This document shows, one piece after another, positions 21,700-29,365 of a stretch of 64,000 nucleotides of DNA. The notes beneath the pieces are model-generated. The model made no database searches and was not told where the DNA came from. It saw only the letters and a list, made by a program, of their open reading frames with translations. Position numbers and translations under genes: made by a program. Within the stretch, counting starts at the first letter, position 1. Each line of letters begins with the position of its first letter. The DNA is from Chryseobacterium sp. OSA05B. Lineage in GTDB: Bacteria > Bacteroidota > Bacteroidia > Flavobacteriales > Weeksellaceae. Location: positions 1 to 64,000 of the forward strand of contig NZ_JAHXYH010000004.1 in NCBI RefSeq assembly GCF_019970065.1, read 5' to 3'.

Positions 21700-22668
21700 A
21701 TGTCATTAATAGATTTATCAAAACAGGTTGCTCTCGGAATTGATATCGGCGGAACCAATACAAAATTCGGAGTGGTGAACCACCGCGGTGAAGTTCTGGA
21801 AAAAGGAAATCTGAGAACTGATGAATACGAGCAGGTAGAAGACTTTATCGATGCTTTATACGAACAGGTAAAACCCCTGATCGATAAATACGGTACAGAA
21901 AAAAACTTTGACGGTATAGGAGTAGGTGCTCCTAATGCCAACTATTATAAAGGAACTATAGAACAGGCACCCAATTTACCGTGGAAGGGACTCGTTCCTT
22001 TCAGTGACTTGATGAAAGCCAAATTCGATCTTCCATGCACCATCACCAATGATGCCAATGCGGCAGCCCTTGGAGAAATGCTTTTCGGAGCGGCACGCGG
22101 AATGAAAGATTTCATTATGATCACTTTGGGAACCGGTGTAGGCAGCGGAATTATTTCCAACGGAAGCCTGATTTACGGACATGACGGGTTTGCAGGAGAA
22201 CTAGGTCACACCATTGTAAAACCAGGCGGAAGAAAGCACTGGAGCACTGGATCTGAAGGGAGTCTGGAAGCGTATGCATCTGCAACAGGAATTGCGATCA
22301 CGGCTAAAAAGATGAGAGCAGAATTTCCTGAATCTATGCTGAACCAGTATCCTGAAGAGACGATCAACTCAAAAACAGTTCACGAATGTGCGTTGAAAGG
22401 CGACCTTATCGCTATCGAGGTATTCAGATATACAGGACAGAAGCTGGGTGAGGCATTAGCAAATTTTGTGATGTTTTCTTCCCCTGAGGCTATCCTTCTA
22501 TTTGGAGGTGTCATCAAGGCCGGTGATTTTATTCTAAAGCCTGCCAAACTTCATATGGAGAGAAACCTTCTTCCGATCTTTAGAAATAAAGTAAAATTGG
22601 TTTTCAGCGAACTGGACGAAGCCGATGCTGCCATTCTTGGAGCAAGTGCTTTGGTTTGGGAAAAATAA
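21700..22668 (+). CDS. ROK family sugar kinase (glucokinase-like)
   Basis: 322 residues. The N-terminal phosphate loop is ALGIDIGGTNTKFGVV. The catalytic Asp lies in ITNDANAAALGE, and the adenosine-side motif is TLGTGVGSGI. The ROK signature GELGHTIV is present. The zinc-binding CXCGXXGC motif that normally follows is replaced by HWSTGSEGS, so no zinc site is expected. It would phosphorylate glucose or a related hexose in the cytosol. It stands alone, with a terminator at 22696. Substrate specificity within ROK kinases cannot be settled from sequence. Confidence 0.85.
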   Translation: MSLIDLSKQVALGIDIGGTNTKFGVVNHRGEVLEKGNLRTDEYEQVEDFIDALYEQVKPLIDKYGTEKNFDGIGVGAPNANYYKGTIEQAPNLPWKGLVPFSDLMKAKFDLPCTITNDANAAALGEMLFGAARGMKDFIMITLGTGVGSGIISNGSLIYGHDGFAGELGHTIVKPGGRKHWSTGSEGSLEAYASATGIAITAKKMRAEFPESMLNQYPEETINSKTVHECALKGDLIAIEVFRYTGQKLGEALANFVMFSSPEAILLFGGVIKAGDFILKPAKLHMERNLLPIFRNKVKLVFSELDEADAAILGASALVWEK

Positions 22669-22695
22669 CTGAAAAACGACATTAAAATAATAATG

Positions 22696-22726
22696 AAAGC
22701 ATCCTTTTGAGGGTGCTTTTTTTGTT
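22696..22726 (+). terminator. Terminator after the ROK kinase gene
   Basis: A 9-bp stem (22696-22704 with 22711-22719, one T-G pair) is followed by a T7 run. Confidence 0.7.
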
Positions 22727-22856
22727 TGGAGCAGGTTGTCTAAAAAATTACCTAATCCGTGGGTTTTTGTTGGTGCTTGCAATGGCGCAAATCTTTTTCC
22801 CTATTCGAATGCTTTAAGGCGCAAGGATTTTATCCCTGATAAAATTGTATACCGCT

Positions 22857-22890
22857 GTCATTGCGAGGAGCACAGCGACAAAGCAATCTC
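22857..22890. repeat. Interspersed palindromic repeat (ATTGCGAG type)
   Basis: The core ATTGCGAGGAGC...GCGACAAAGCAAT is an imperfect palindrome whose ends ATTGC/GCAAT are perfect. Repeats of this wording recur between genes in many unrelated bacteria. This is recognition by eye and memory; copy number in the genome was not measured. Confidence 0.5.
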
Positions 22891-23077
22891 ATCATCTCCA
22901 TCACCTTGCTGAAAATCTTTGATTTTCTTGCGACTTAAAAACGCTCTTTAACGTACAGCCTCGCGCCATTGCGTTTATCCAACTTATAAAACTCTATATT
23001 CCCCAATAACTAAAAAACAGCCTATCAATTCTGTTTTAAATCATCGCATTTCTCACCCAAAATGAAAAACTTTTTCA

Positions 23078-23085
23078 TACTTTTG
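23078..23085 (+). promoter_or_regulatory. -7 promoter element for msrA
   Basis: TACTTTTG matches TAnnTTTG about 69 bases before the msrA ATG. Confidence 0.4.
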
Positions 23086-23153
23086 ATTGGTTTTTTACTG
23101 ATTTTGTGCCATCGCTGAACAGGAAAAACCGCAAATAAAATAATAAACAGACA

Positions 23154-23708
23154 ATGGATAACAATAATTTAGAACAGATCACTTTCGGAGGCGGATGCTT
23201 CTGGTGTGTGGAAAGCTGTTTCAATATGCTTAAAGGCGTTCATTCTGCCATCTCAGGATATTCGGGAGGGCACAAAGATAATCCTACTTATGAAGAAGTA
23301 TGTACGGGAGAAACCGGACATGCGGAAGTGGTACAGATCACGTTTGATCCCAGTATCATTTCTTACGCACAGCTTATGGATGTATTCTTTTTCCTTCATG
23401 ATCCTACGCAGCTGAACAGACAGGGCAATGACATCGGAACGCAATACCGTTCGGTGATCTATTATAAAGACGAGGCAGAAAAGGCTAAAGCTGAAGAAGC
23501 TTTGAAAAAATCTGAAGCATCAGGAAAATGGCCTGGAACCTATGTAACGGAAGTTACCCAATTTGAGAAGTTCTGGCCGGCAGAACAGTATCATCAGGGA
23601 TATTATAATGTAAACCCAAACCAACCATATTGTAGTGCCGTAGTGGGTCCGAAAATTCAGAAGTTTAAAAAACATTTTGGAGAGCTGGGAATGTTGAATG
23701 AGGCTTAA
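23154..23708 (+). CDS. msrA: Peptide-methionine (S)-S-oxide reductase
   Basis: 184 residues. MsrA reduces methionine-S-sulfoxide in proteins and free methionine. The catalytic motif GGGCFWC places the nucleophilic Cys at residue 15. The expected GYSGG and later HQGYY motifs are present, and a C-terminal Cys in PYCSAVVGPK can act as resolving cysteine. There is no signal peptide, so it is cytosolic. It is a complete stand-alone MsrA domain without fused MsrB. A bidirectional terminator follows. Confidence 0.95.
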   Translation: MDNNNLEQITFGGGCFWCVESCFNMLKGVHSAISGYSGGHKDNPTYEEVCTGETGHAEVVQITFDPSIISYAQLMDVFFFLHDPTQLNRQGNDIGTQYRSVIYYKDEAEKAKAEEALKKSEASGKWPGTYVTEVTQFEKFWPAEQYHQGYYNVNPNQPYCSAVVGPKIQKFKKHFGELGMLNEA

Positions 23709-23714
23709 AAATAT

Positions 23715-23748
23715 AAAAGCGAATATCTAGTGGATGTTCGCTTTTTTT
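23715..23748. terminator. Terminator between msrA and the convergent gene
   Basis: A 13-bp stem (23715-23727 with 23733-23745) is flanked by A and T runs, so it can serve msrA and probably also the convergent gene at 23759. Confidence 0.7.
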
Positions 23749-23758
23749 GGGCAAAAAA

Positions 23759-24619
23759 TTATTCTTCAATCTCTATCGAATCTTTCGGCTTTCCTGCATA
23801 TTTATAAATAATTGTAGAGGTTGATTTTCTCAATTCCCTCCCATTTTCCGGATCTACCCCATCATCTGTAAAAAATTCAACATTCCCATAAAACTTTGAA
23901 TACCAAGTTTTTCCAAGAGCATTAGCCTCAGTCAGGGTGTCTTTTCTTTTGATCTTTCTAAAATGCAGAAATACATGCTCATTCATGGCCTTTACTTCCA
24001 GTCCAGGTCTTATAAAGCTACTATCCGTAGCAATATATCTTTCCCCACCCCAATACATATATTTTTTATCTGTAGCCACTTGTAAACCCGATATAAGGCT
24101 TAATGGAAACGAAGAACCATTAGATATCTTCTTATTACTAGAGAAAACTACATTTCCTGTGACGAGACATAAAAGCAATGCCATCTCCATAATACCCAGC
24201 CCATTCTGCTTCATAAACTCAGGCATTTTGAAATGCTGTTCATTGGTAATATTGATGATGATATTAGCCAACTTATCCGTCAGTGTTTCTTCGTCTTCAT
24301 CTACACTTATTTTAACTGTGGTTTTATTAGCATTTTCATCATTTTTCACAAAAGTTCTGGAAAAATCAGCGAAGTCTTTATAACCTAAGTATTCACTAAG
24401 CTTATTCAGAATCTTTATGTCTTTTATATTGGGTTCTTTATTATCCCTTAAACAAGCATCATAGTACCTAACGAAGGTCTTTTCGTTAATTATAAACTTT
24501 AGCTTTTTCTCAAAATGGTCAACAAGTTCTTCACACCAACCATTCTTAGTGCTTTCAGCAGGGAAATCCTTTCTTGCCTTCTCAAATACCTCATGAATTA
24601 GTAGTTTTTTCTTGGACAT
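23759..24619 (-). CDS. Unknown protein with one membrane segment
   Basis: 286 residues, not recognised as a characterised family. The N-terminal 90 residues are helical and charged (EKTFVRYYDACLRDNKE, LSEYLGYKDFADF). I associate this pattern with conserved but unnamed Bacteroidota regulatory or signalling proteins. A hydrophobic segment lies at about residues 147-161 (MEMALLLCLVTGNVV), followed by an exported or membrane-proximal C-terminal half. Four phased TGTCC boxes lie upstream of its start at 24694-24730. It is divergent from the small peptide gene at 25002. Function unknown. Confidence 0.6.
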   Translation of the reverse strand: MSKKKLLIHEVFEKARKDFPAESTKNGWCEELVDHFEKKLKFIINEKTFVRYYDACLRDNKEPNIKDIKILNKLSEYLGYKDFADFSRTFVKNDENANKTTVKISVDEDEETLTDKLANIIINITNEQHFKMPEFMKQNGLGIMEMALLLCLVTGNVVFSSNKKISNGSSFPLSLISGLQVATDKKYMYWGGERYIATDSSFIRPGLEVKAMNEHVFLHFRKIKRKDTLTEANALGKTWYSKFYGNVEFFTDDGVDPENGRELRKSTSTIIYKYAGKPKDSIEIEE

Positions 24620-24693
24620 ATATAGTTTTTTCTGTCTTACAAAATAGGTGATTATCTATCATACCACATTACGGATTCCCATAAGTCCTCCGT

Positions 24694-24730
24694 TGTCCAG
24701 AATGTGTCCACAGATGTCCAAAACGTGTCT
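24694..24730. promoter_or_regulatory. Four helically phased TGTCC boxes
   Basis: TGTCC(A/T) occurs at 24694, 24705, 24715 and 24726, that is every 10-11 bases on one face of the helix. It sits between two divergent genes and just upstream of a -7-like element. This is typical of a multimer-binding operator (inference). Confidence 0.5.
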
Positions 24731-24832
24731 AACATCTGCGTCATCATTTGCCGCATCTTTGCTTCAGAAATCAGTGACAAACAAAACATTACAAAAACAA
24801 AAGTACGAAACTGATTTCAAAACTCACCAGAT

Positions 24833-24900
24833 AAAACGGAGGAAAACTCCGGGTTGGGAAGCAGATGTTTCTCCTCCGTTTTTGAAGGTTCACTTCCCAA
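24833..24900 (+). ncRNA. Possible pseudoknot in the leader of the small peptide gene
   Basis: Stem 1 is an 11-bp perfect pairing (24833-24843 with 24872-24882). Stem 2 is an 8-bp perfect pairing (24854-24861 with 24893-24900). The stems interleave, as in an H-type pseudoknot, and all three connecting segments are 10 bases. Alternatively the stems could be mutually exclusive switch states. It lies about 100 bases before the ATG at 25002. Confidence 0.45.
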
Positions 24901-25001
24901 AAAAAAATTAGAAGCGCTTCGAAATTTTAAACGTGTACTGCTCGTGGTCAAAAACTACGAGAGGAAGAAAAACAGTCTAAAAACTTCAAAATTTTAAGGA
25001 A

Positions 25002-25205
25002 ATGATCCAGTTTATATTAATGCTATTAGGTTTAGCATTTTCAAATAATAACGCTAATACAGCAACCAATAATAACGACCACCCTATTCCGGTGACTATG
25101 CAGACGAGTTCGGACGGAGACGGAGAAGGCTTAAACCCGGGAGGCGGAGGACCAATCGGAGGGAATACAGGACAATTACCTCCTCCTCCTTCAAATAACC
25201 CATAA
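25002..25205 (+). CDS. Small Gly/Pro-rich exported peptide
   Basis: 67 residues. A short hydrophobic start (IQFILMLLGLAF) could be a signal peptide. An Asn/Thr-rich middle is followed by a Gly- and Pro-rich tail (GGGGPIGG, PPPPSNNP). No domain is recognised. A strong terminator follows at once, so the peptide is its own transcript or the main product of one. It sits directly before a sensor kinase with a predicted extracytoplasmic repeat region. Coding status is supported by the clean terminator, the leader structure and a plausible signal sequence, but composition alone is weak evidence. Confidence 0.55.
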   Translation: MIQFILMLLGLAFSNNNANTATNNNDHPIPVTMQTSSDGDGEGLNPGGGGPIGGNTGQLPPPPSNNP

Positions 25206-25213
25206 TATTCAGT

Positions 25214-25245
25214 AAAAGAGCGGATTGCATAAATCTGCTCTTTTT
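25214..25245 (+). terminator. Terminator after the small peptide gene
   Basis: A 13-bp stem (25214-25226 with 25232-25244, one G-T pair) with a 5-base loop, then TTTTTC. Confidence 0.75.
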
Positions 25246-25269
25246 CTTATTTTGCAGGAAAAACTATTC

Positions 25270-26913
25270 ATGAAAATATTCTTGTTCCTATTCTTATTAA
25301 TAGCTTTATTTTCCTGTAGAAGAGAAAAAAGTATAGAAAATAGTCATCATAATTTTTATTATCAGAAAGCAAAAAATTTCCGTGATAATAATAAATCTGA
25401 TTCAGCATTTTATTACTATAATTTGGCAAAAAGTGACTACATCACTACTAATGATTCATTAGGTGTTGCTAAATCATTAGTAAATATGGCAATGCTACAA
25501 ACTACTTCTGGAGATTTTTACGGAAGTATTGAGTCTTCGCTAGAGGCAAATAGCTTTCTTAGAAATGAAAAAGACAGTACTACAAGAAGTACCTTAGCTA
25601 TTAATTATAATAATATGGCTATGGCCTCTAATTTTCTCAAAGAGTATGAAAATGCTTTTAAACTTTTTAAAACAGCACTAAAGTATGTTGGCGACAACGA
25701 AGGCCAGTACCTTTGTTATAACAATATTTCTGATGTATTGATAAGTCAGAAAAAAATAAAATTGGCAAAAAAATATCTTCAAAAGGCAATACTATCAAAA
25801 GATAGTATTAACTATTCTAGAGCTTTAAATAATTTCGCCAAAGCAAAATATCTCGATGATAACAATTACAATCCTTTGCCTGAGCTATATAAAGCTTTGA
25901 AGATTCGAGAAAATCAACAAGATAATTGGGGACAAAACTCAAGTTACGCCACATTATCTGATTATTTTAAAGAAAAAGATGAATTAAAAGCTCTTTTTTA
26001 TGCTGAAAGAATGTTACAAGCAGCTACAAATAATAAGAGTTCGGATGATAAAAAAGAAGCTTTATTGAGAATAATTTATTTAGATCCTAACAATTACTTA
26101 AAGAACTTTCAAAAATTTAATCTTGTTAATGATAGCATCCAAACGGCAAGGAGTAAAGCAAAAAATCAATTTGCTTTTATAAGATTTGATGTTGAAAAAA
26201 TGAAAACTGACATTGCAGAAGGTCGAAATCAATTACTAATAAAAAATGTTGTCGTTGGAGGTCTAGTTATAATGATCATTATTATCATTATTTTATATCG
26301 CAGAAGACAAGCCAGGCTTAAACAAGAGAATGAACTAAAATTGAAAAACGACCAGCTAAGAATCTCCAAAAAAGTCCACGATGTAGTAGCCAACGGCATC
26401 TATCAAGTGATGACCAAAATAGAAAACCAGGAGGATTTTGATAAGGAACATGCACTTGACGAGCTTGAATTTGTTTATGAGAAATCAAGGGATATTTCCT
26501 ACGAAAAACCGGATCATGAAAATGATAAAAAAGATTTCAAAGAGAAACTCTCAAACCTCATTGCTTCTTTTAAGAACGAAAATACAGAAACCTATACCGT
26601 AGGAAATGATGCTGAAATCTGGGCTGGTATTTCCCAATCTTCTTTTGATGAAGTCTACCAAGTCGTACGGGAGCTGCTGGTAAATATGAAAAAACACAGC
26701 CAGGCTTCGCGCGTTATCTTTAAATTTGAAAGAATTGAGAATTCAGTCAAAATCCAATATACAGACAACGGAATTGGAGTTCCGGGAGAGATGACCTATA
26801 AAAATGGTCTTACAAATACGGGAACCCGTATTGCCGCTATCGATGGAGCTATTATTTTTGACAATAAATCTGAACAGGGGCTTAAGATTACGATCTCATT
26901 TCCTGCTTCTTAA
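25270..26913 (+). CDS. Sensor histidine kinase with TPR-like sensor region
   Basis: 547 residues from the ATG at 25270, chosen because it starts a lipoprotein-type signal (LIALFSC, Cys16). Residues 30-310 are helical repeats of TPR style, predicted outside the membrane. One strongly hydrophobic helix is at 327-345 (VVVGGLVIMIIIIIILY). The phospho-acceptor is H370 in KKVHDVVANG (HisKA_3-like, HD pair). The ATPase domain shows RELLVNMKKHSQASR and DNGIGVPGE. This is the NarX/NarL class common in Flavobacteriia. It sits 16 bases before its response regulator. The ligand is unknown; the small peptide upstream is an obvious candidate (inference). Confidence 0.85.
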   Translation: MKIFLFLFLLIALFSCRREKSIENSHHNFYYQKAKNFRDNNKSDSAFYYYNLAKSDYITTNDSLGVAKSLVNMAMLQTTSGDFYGSIESSLEANSFLRNEKDSTTRSTLAINYNNMAMASNFLKEYENAFKLFKTALKYVGDNEGQYLCYNNISDVLISQKKIKLAKKYLQKAILSKDSINYSRALNNFAKAKYLDDNNYNPLPELYKALKIRENQQDNWGQNSSYATLSDYFKEKDELKALFYAERMLQAATNNKSSDDKKEALLRIIYLDPNNYLKNFQKFNLVNDSIQTARSKAKNQFAFIRFDVEKMKTDIAEGRNQLLIKNVVVGGLVIMIIIIIILYRRRQARLKQENELKLKNDQLRISKKVHDVVANGIYQVMTKIENQEDFDKEHALDELEFVYEKSRDISYEKPDHENDKKDFKEKLSNLIASFKNENTETYTVGNDAEIWAGISQSSFDEVYQVVRELLVNMKKHSQASRVIFKFERIENSVKIQYTDNGIGVPGEMTYKNGLTNTGTRIAAIDGAIIFDNKSEQGLKITISFPAS

Positions 26914-26929
26914 AAAAAGACCTAAACGA

Positions 26930-27595
26930 ATGTTCAAAAAAATTTTAATAGCCGAAGACCACGAAAGTATCAGTATTTCTATCCAAAAAACATTGGAAGA
27001 GCTCAACATTCCGAATGTAGATTATGTGTATTATTGCGATGATGCATTAGCTAAAGTTCAAAAAGCCCTCCGCGAGGAAGCGCCTTATGACCTGCTGATC
27101 ACAGATCTTTATTACGAAGAGGATCACCGGGACCAGAAACTCAAAGACGGAAGAGATTTAATACAGAAAGTAAAGGAATTGCAGCCTTCTTTAAAAGTGA
27201 TTGTATTTTCTGCAGAACATAAATCAGGAATTATTGATTCTCTGTTTAATAAGTTTAAAATCAACGGCTATGTCCGTAAGGCAAGAAACGACTCCAAAGA
27301 GTTGAAAAAATCTATTGCCTCCGTTTTCATTAATGAAAATTATTTATCCTTTGATTTGAAACAGGAAGTCAAAAAGCTGAACAGTTATGAATTCTCGGCT
27401 TATGACATCGCCCTGGTTTCTCTTCTTTCAAAAGGAATTTTACAGAAAAACATTCCTTTGCATCTTCAGGAGAAAGACATTAAACCCTACAGCTTAAGCA
27501 GCGTAGAAAAAAAACTGAACAGCCTGAAAGAAGATCTTGAGGTTTCCAGCAATGAACATCTGGTAGCGTTCTGCAAAGACCTTGGAATTATTTAA
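26930..27595 (+). CDS. Response regulator, NarL-like
   Basis: 221 residues from the ATG at 26930. The receiver domain begins KKILIAEDHESIS, with the phospho-acceptor D59 in LLITDLYYEED and the conserved Lys near KARND. The C-terminal region resembles a diverged LuxR/GerE helix-turn-helix (YDIALVSLLSKGILQKNIPLHL, SLSSVEKKLNSLKEDL). It pairs with the kinase 16 bases upstream. Targets may include the accessory operon starting at 27725, which follows directly; this is inference from position. Confidence 0.85.
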   Translation: MFKKILIAEDHESISISIQKTLEELNIPNVDYVYYCDDALAKVQKALREEAPYDLLITDLYYEEDHRDQKLKDGRDLIQKVKELQPSLKVIVFSAEHKSGIIDSLFNKFKINGYVRKARNDSKELKKSIASVFINENYLSFDLKQEVKKLNSYEFSAYDIALVSLLSKGILQKNIPLHLQEKDIKPYSLSSVEKKLNSLKEDLEVSSNEHLVAFCKDLGII

Positions 27596-27617
27596 TCTTG
27601 TTTCTATATATATTTTT

Positions 27618-27648
27618 AAAGCCTTTCAAATTGTTGGAAGGTTTTTTC
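27618..27648 (+). terminator. Terminator after the response regulator gene
   Basis: Stem 27622-27629 with 27634-27641 plus outer A-T pairs, then a T6 run. Confidence 0.65.
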
Positions 27649-27670
27649 TTTTTACGGATTCCCGTAAGGA

Positions 27671-27696
27671 TTGATTTTTTAATCGTTCTACTTTTG
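27671..27696 (+). promoter_or_regulatory. Promoter of the accessory operon
   Basis: TTG at 27671 and TACTTTTG at 27689-27696, 15 bases apart. The spacing is slightly short, but the -7 element is a full TAnnTTTG match, 28 bases before the first ATG. Confidence 0.5.
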
Positions 27697-27724
27697 GAGT
27701 GTTAAAACATTTAAAATAAATAAT

Positions 27725-27931
27725 ATGAAAAAGTATTACGTAAACACAAGAGCGCAAAGCAACGGAGATCATGAAGTTCATCATGAAGATTGCAGATATC
27801 TGCCGCATCCCGCCAACAGAAAATATCTGGGAGAATATTCTTCTTGTAAAGATGCTGTAAAAGAATCCAAGAAAACATACGCTCAGTCAAATGGGTGCAA
27901 AACATGTTCAAACGAATGTCACACTAGTTAA
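27725..27931 (+). CDS. Small Cys/His-rich protein
   Basis: 68 residues. Conserved pattern HHEDCRYLP, YLGEYSSCKDAVKESKKTY, then NGCKTCSNECHTS. Five cysteines and several histidines suggest a zinc or other metal site. Similar short proteins are widespread in bacteria without an assigned function, to my knowledge. It is soluble with no signal peptide. It opens a compact operon, and the YegP-like gene follows after 9 bases. Confidence 0.65.
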   Translation: MKKYYVNTRAQSNGDHEVHHEDCRYLPHPANRKYLGEYSSCKDAVKESKKTYAQSNGCKTCSNECHTS

Positions 27932-27940
27932 GTAATAATT

Positions 27941-28273
27941 ATGGAAAAATTTGCCATCACAAAAAGAGTCAACAGCGAGTATCAGTTTAATCTAAAAGCC
28001 GGAAATGGTGAAATAATTTTAACCAGCGAAGGCTATGTTCAGAAAGCATCTTGTTTAAAAGGTATTGAATCTGTAAAGATCAATTCTCAGGAAGAATCAA
28101 GATACGACCGAAGAGTTGCTAAGAATGAGAAAGATTACTTTGTACTAAAAGCAAGAAACGGGGAAATCATTGGTAAAAGTCAATATTACAGTTCCAAATC
28201 TGCAATGGAAACCGGGATCTCTTCTGTGAAAAAAAATGCACCAACTGCAGAAATCATTGACGAAACTCTTTAA
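27941..28273 (+). CDS. YegP/DUF1508 family protein
   Basis: 110 residues made of two DUF1508 repeats. Each has the form FxLKAxNGEIIxxSExYxxKxxxxxGIxSVKxN, at about residues 15-48 and 66-99. The family is a small antiparallel fold of unknown cellular role, associated with stress responses in some bacteria. Complete, with nine bases to each neighbour in the operon. Confidence 0.85.
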   Translation: MEKFAITKRVNSEYQFNLKAGNGEIILTSEGYVQKASCLKGIESVKINSQEESRYDRRVAKNEKDYFVLKARNGEIIGKSQYYSSKSAMETGISSVKKNAPTAEIIDETL

Positions 28274-28282
28274 AACAATACT

Positions 28283-29350
28283 ATGGATCTCAAAATTAAA
28301 CTTGAACAGTTACACCAGAAAGTAGTCGGTCTAAAAGACCAGATCAGTACAGAGGAAGCTACAAAAAATGCCTTTGTAATGCCTTTTATACAGATTTTAG
28401 GGTACGATATCTTTAACCCGACAGAAGTTATTCCGGAACATATTTGCGACATCGGAACAAAAAAGGGAGAGAAAGTAGATTATGTAATCAAACACAATGA
28501 CGAGCCTATTTTCATTATAGAATGCAAGCACTGGAAAGAAAATGCTGACGCACACAATTCTCAGCTTCACCGGTATTATCATGTTTCGAAAACTCGATTT
28601 GGAGTGCTTACCAACGGTATTGTTTATAATTTTTATACCGATCTGGAAAAGCCCAATATTATGGATGAAAAGCCTTTTTTCACGATCAATATTGAAGATC
28701 TAAAGGATAGTTCGATCAAGATCCTTGAAAGTTTTACCAAAAAGGATTACAATCTTGAAAGTATTTTAGACTCGGCCGAGGCTTTAAAGTACATCAAAGC
28801 GATAAGGAAAGAATTTGAAAAAGAAATTGAAACCCCATCCGATGAACTCGTCAAATTATTGGTCGGCAGATTCTTTGAAAAGCCAATGACCGCCAGCAGA
28901 ATGATCTCTTTTAAGGAGTATACCAAAAAAGCTTTGACGACTTCCATCAACGAATCCATCAGTTTCAGACTGAAATCTGCCTTAAGCATCAATGAGCAAA
29001 TAGAAAAACAGGAGGAAGCTGTAAAAACACAGCCTGTCGATGAAAATAATGATTCAAAGATTGTAACTACCGAAGAAGAGCTGGAAGCTTTCCAGATTGT
29101 AAAAGCAATTTTGAGAGAGAAAGTTCCTTCCCAAAGAATTGCCCACAGGGATACTTTATCCTATTTCGGAGTTTTATTGGATGACAACAACAGAAAACCT
29201 CTCTGCCGTTTTCATTTTAATACGAACAACAAATATTTGGAAACATTCCACAACGGTAAAGAAGCCGGAGAAAAAGTACTCCTGAATAATCTGGATGAAA
29301 TATACAATTTCAAAGAAGAGCTTCATAAAACCTTAGAAAACTATAATTAA
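28283..29350 (+). CDS. Orphan HsdR N-terminal-type nuclease-domain protein
   Basis: 355 residues. Residues 1-150 resemble the N-terminal nuclease domain of type I restriction HsdR subunits: D66 in KVDYVI and the E80-C-K82 motif in FIIECKHW form a PD-(D/E)XK site. There is no helicase domain and no HsdM or HsdS gene nearby, so it is not a type I restriction enzyme as such. The C-terminal part (about 255-350) is a second small domain, FQIVKAILREKVPSQRI ... LCRFHFN, seen with such orphan nucleases. It may cut foreign or damaged DNA; substrate unknown. Confidence 0.75.
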   Translation: MDLKIKLEQLHQKVVGLKDQISTEEATKNAFVMPFIQILGYDIFNPTEVIPEHICDIGTKKGEKVDYVIKHNDEPIFIIECKHWKENADAHNSQLHRYYHVSKTRFGVLTNGIVYNFYTDLEKPNIMDEKPFFTINIEDLKDSSIKILESFTKKDYNLESILDSAEALKYIKAIRKEFEKEIETPSDELVKLLVGRFFEKPMTASRMISFKEYTKKALTTSINESISFRLKSALSINEQIEKQEEAVKTQPVDENNDSKIVTTEEELEAFQIVKAILREKVPSQRIAHRDTLSYFGVLLDDNNRKPLCRFHFNTNNKYLETFHNGKEAGEKVLLNNLDEIYNFKEELHKTLENYN

Positions 29351-29365
29351 CAAAAGCTAATACCC

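Larger units (their letters stand above)
22669..23153. other. Long spacer with repeat remnants between ROK kinase and msrA
   Basis: 485 bases. Apart from the terminator it carries the interspersed ATTGCGAG/GCAATC palindrome (22857-22890), GC-richer patches such as cctcgcgccattgcg, a -7 promoter element (23078) and an 18-codon signal-peptide-like frame (23062-23118). It reads like an accumulation of mobile-repeat debris rather than a decayed gene of recognisable type. Confidence 0.45.
24620..25001. other. Divergent control region with phased boxes and an RNA fold
   Basis: 382 bases between two divergent genes. It contains four TGTCC boxes spaced 10-11 bases (24694-24730), a -7-like CATCTTTG at 24754-24761 reading rightward, and an H-type pseudoknot-like arrangement at 24833-24900. 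No coding region seen. Confidence 0.5.

Noticed and set aside
28283..29350. A complete type I restriction system
   Set aside because: No helicase domain, methylase or specificity subunit is encoded in the window.
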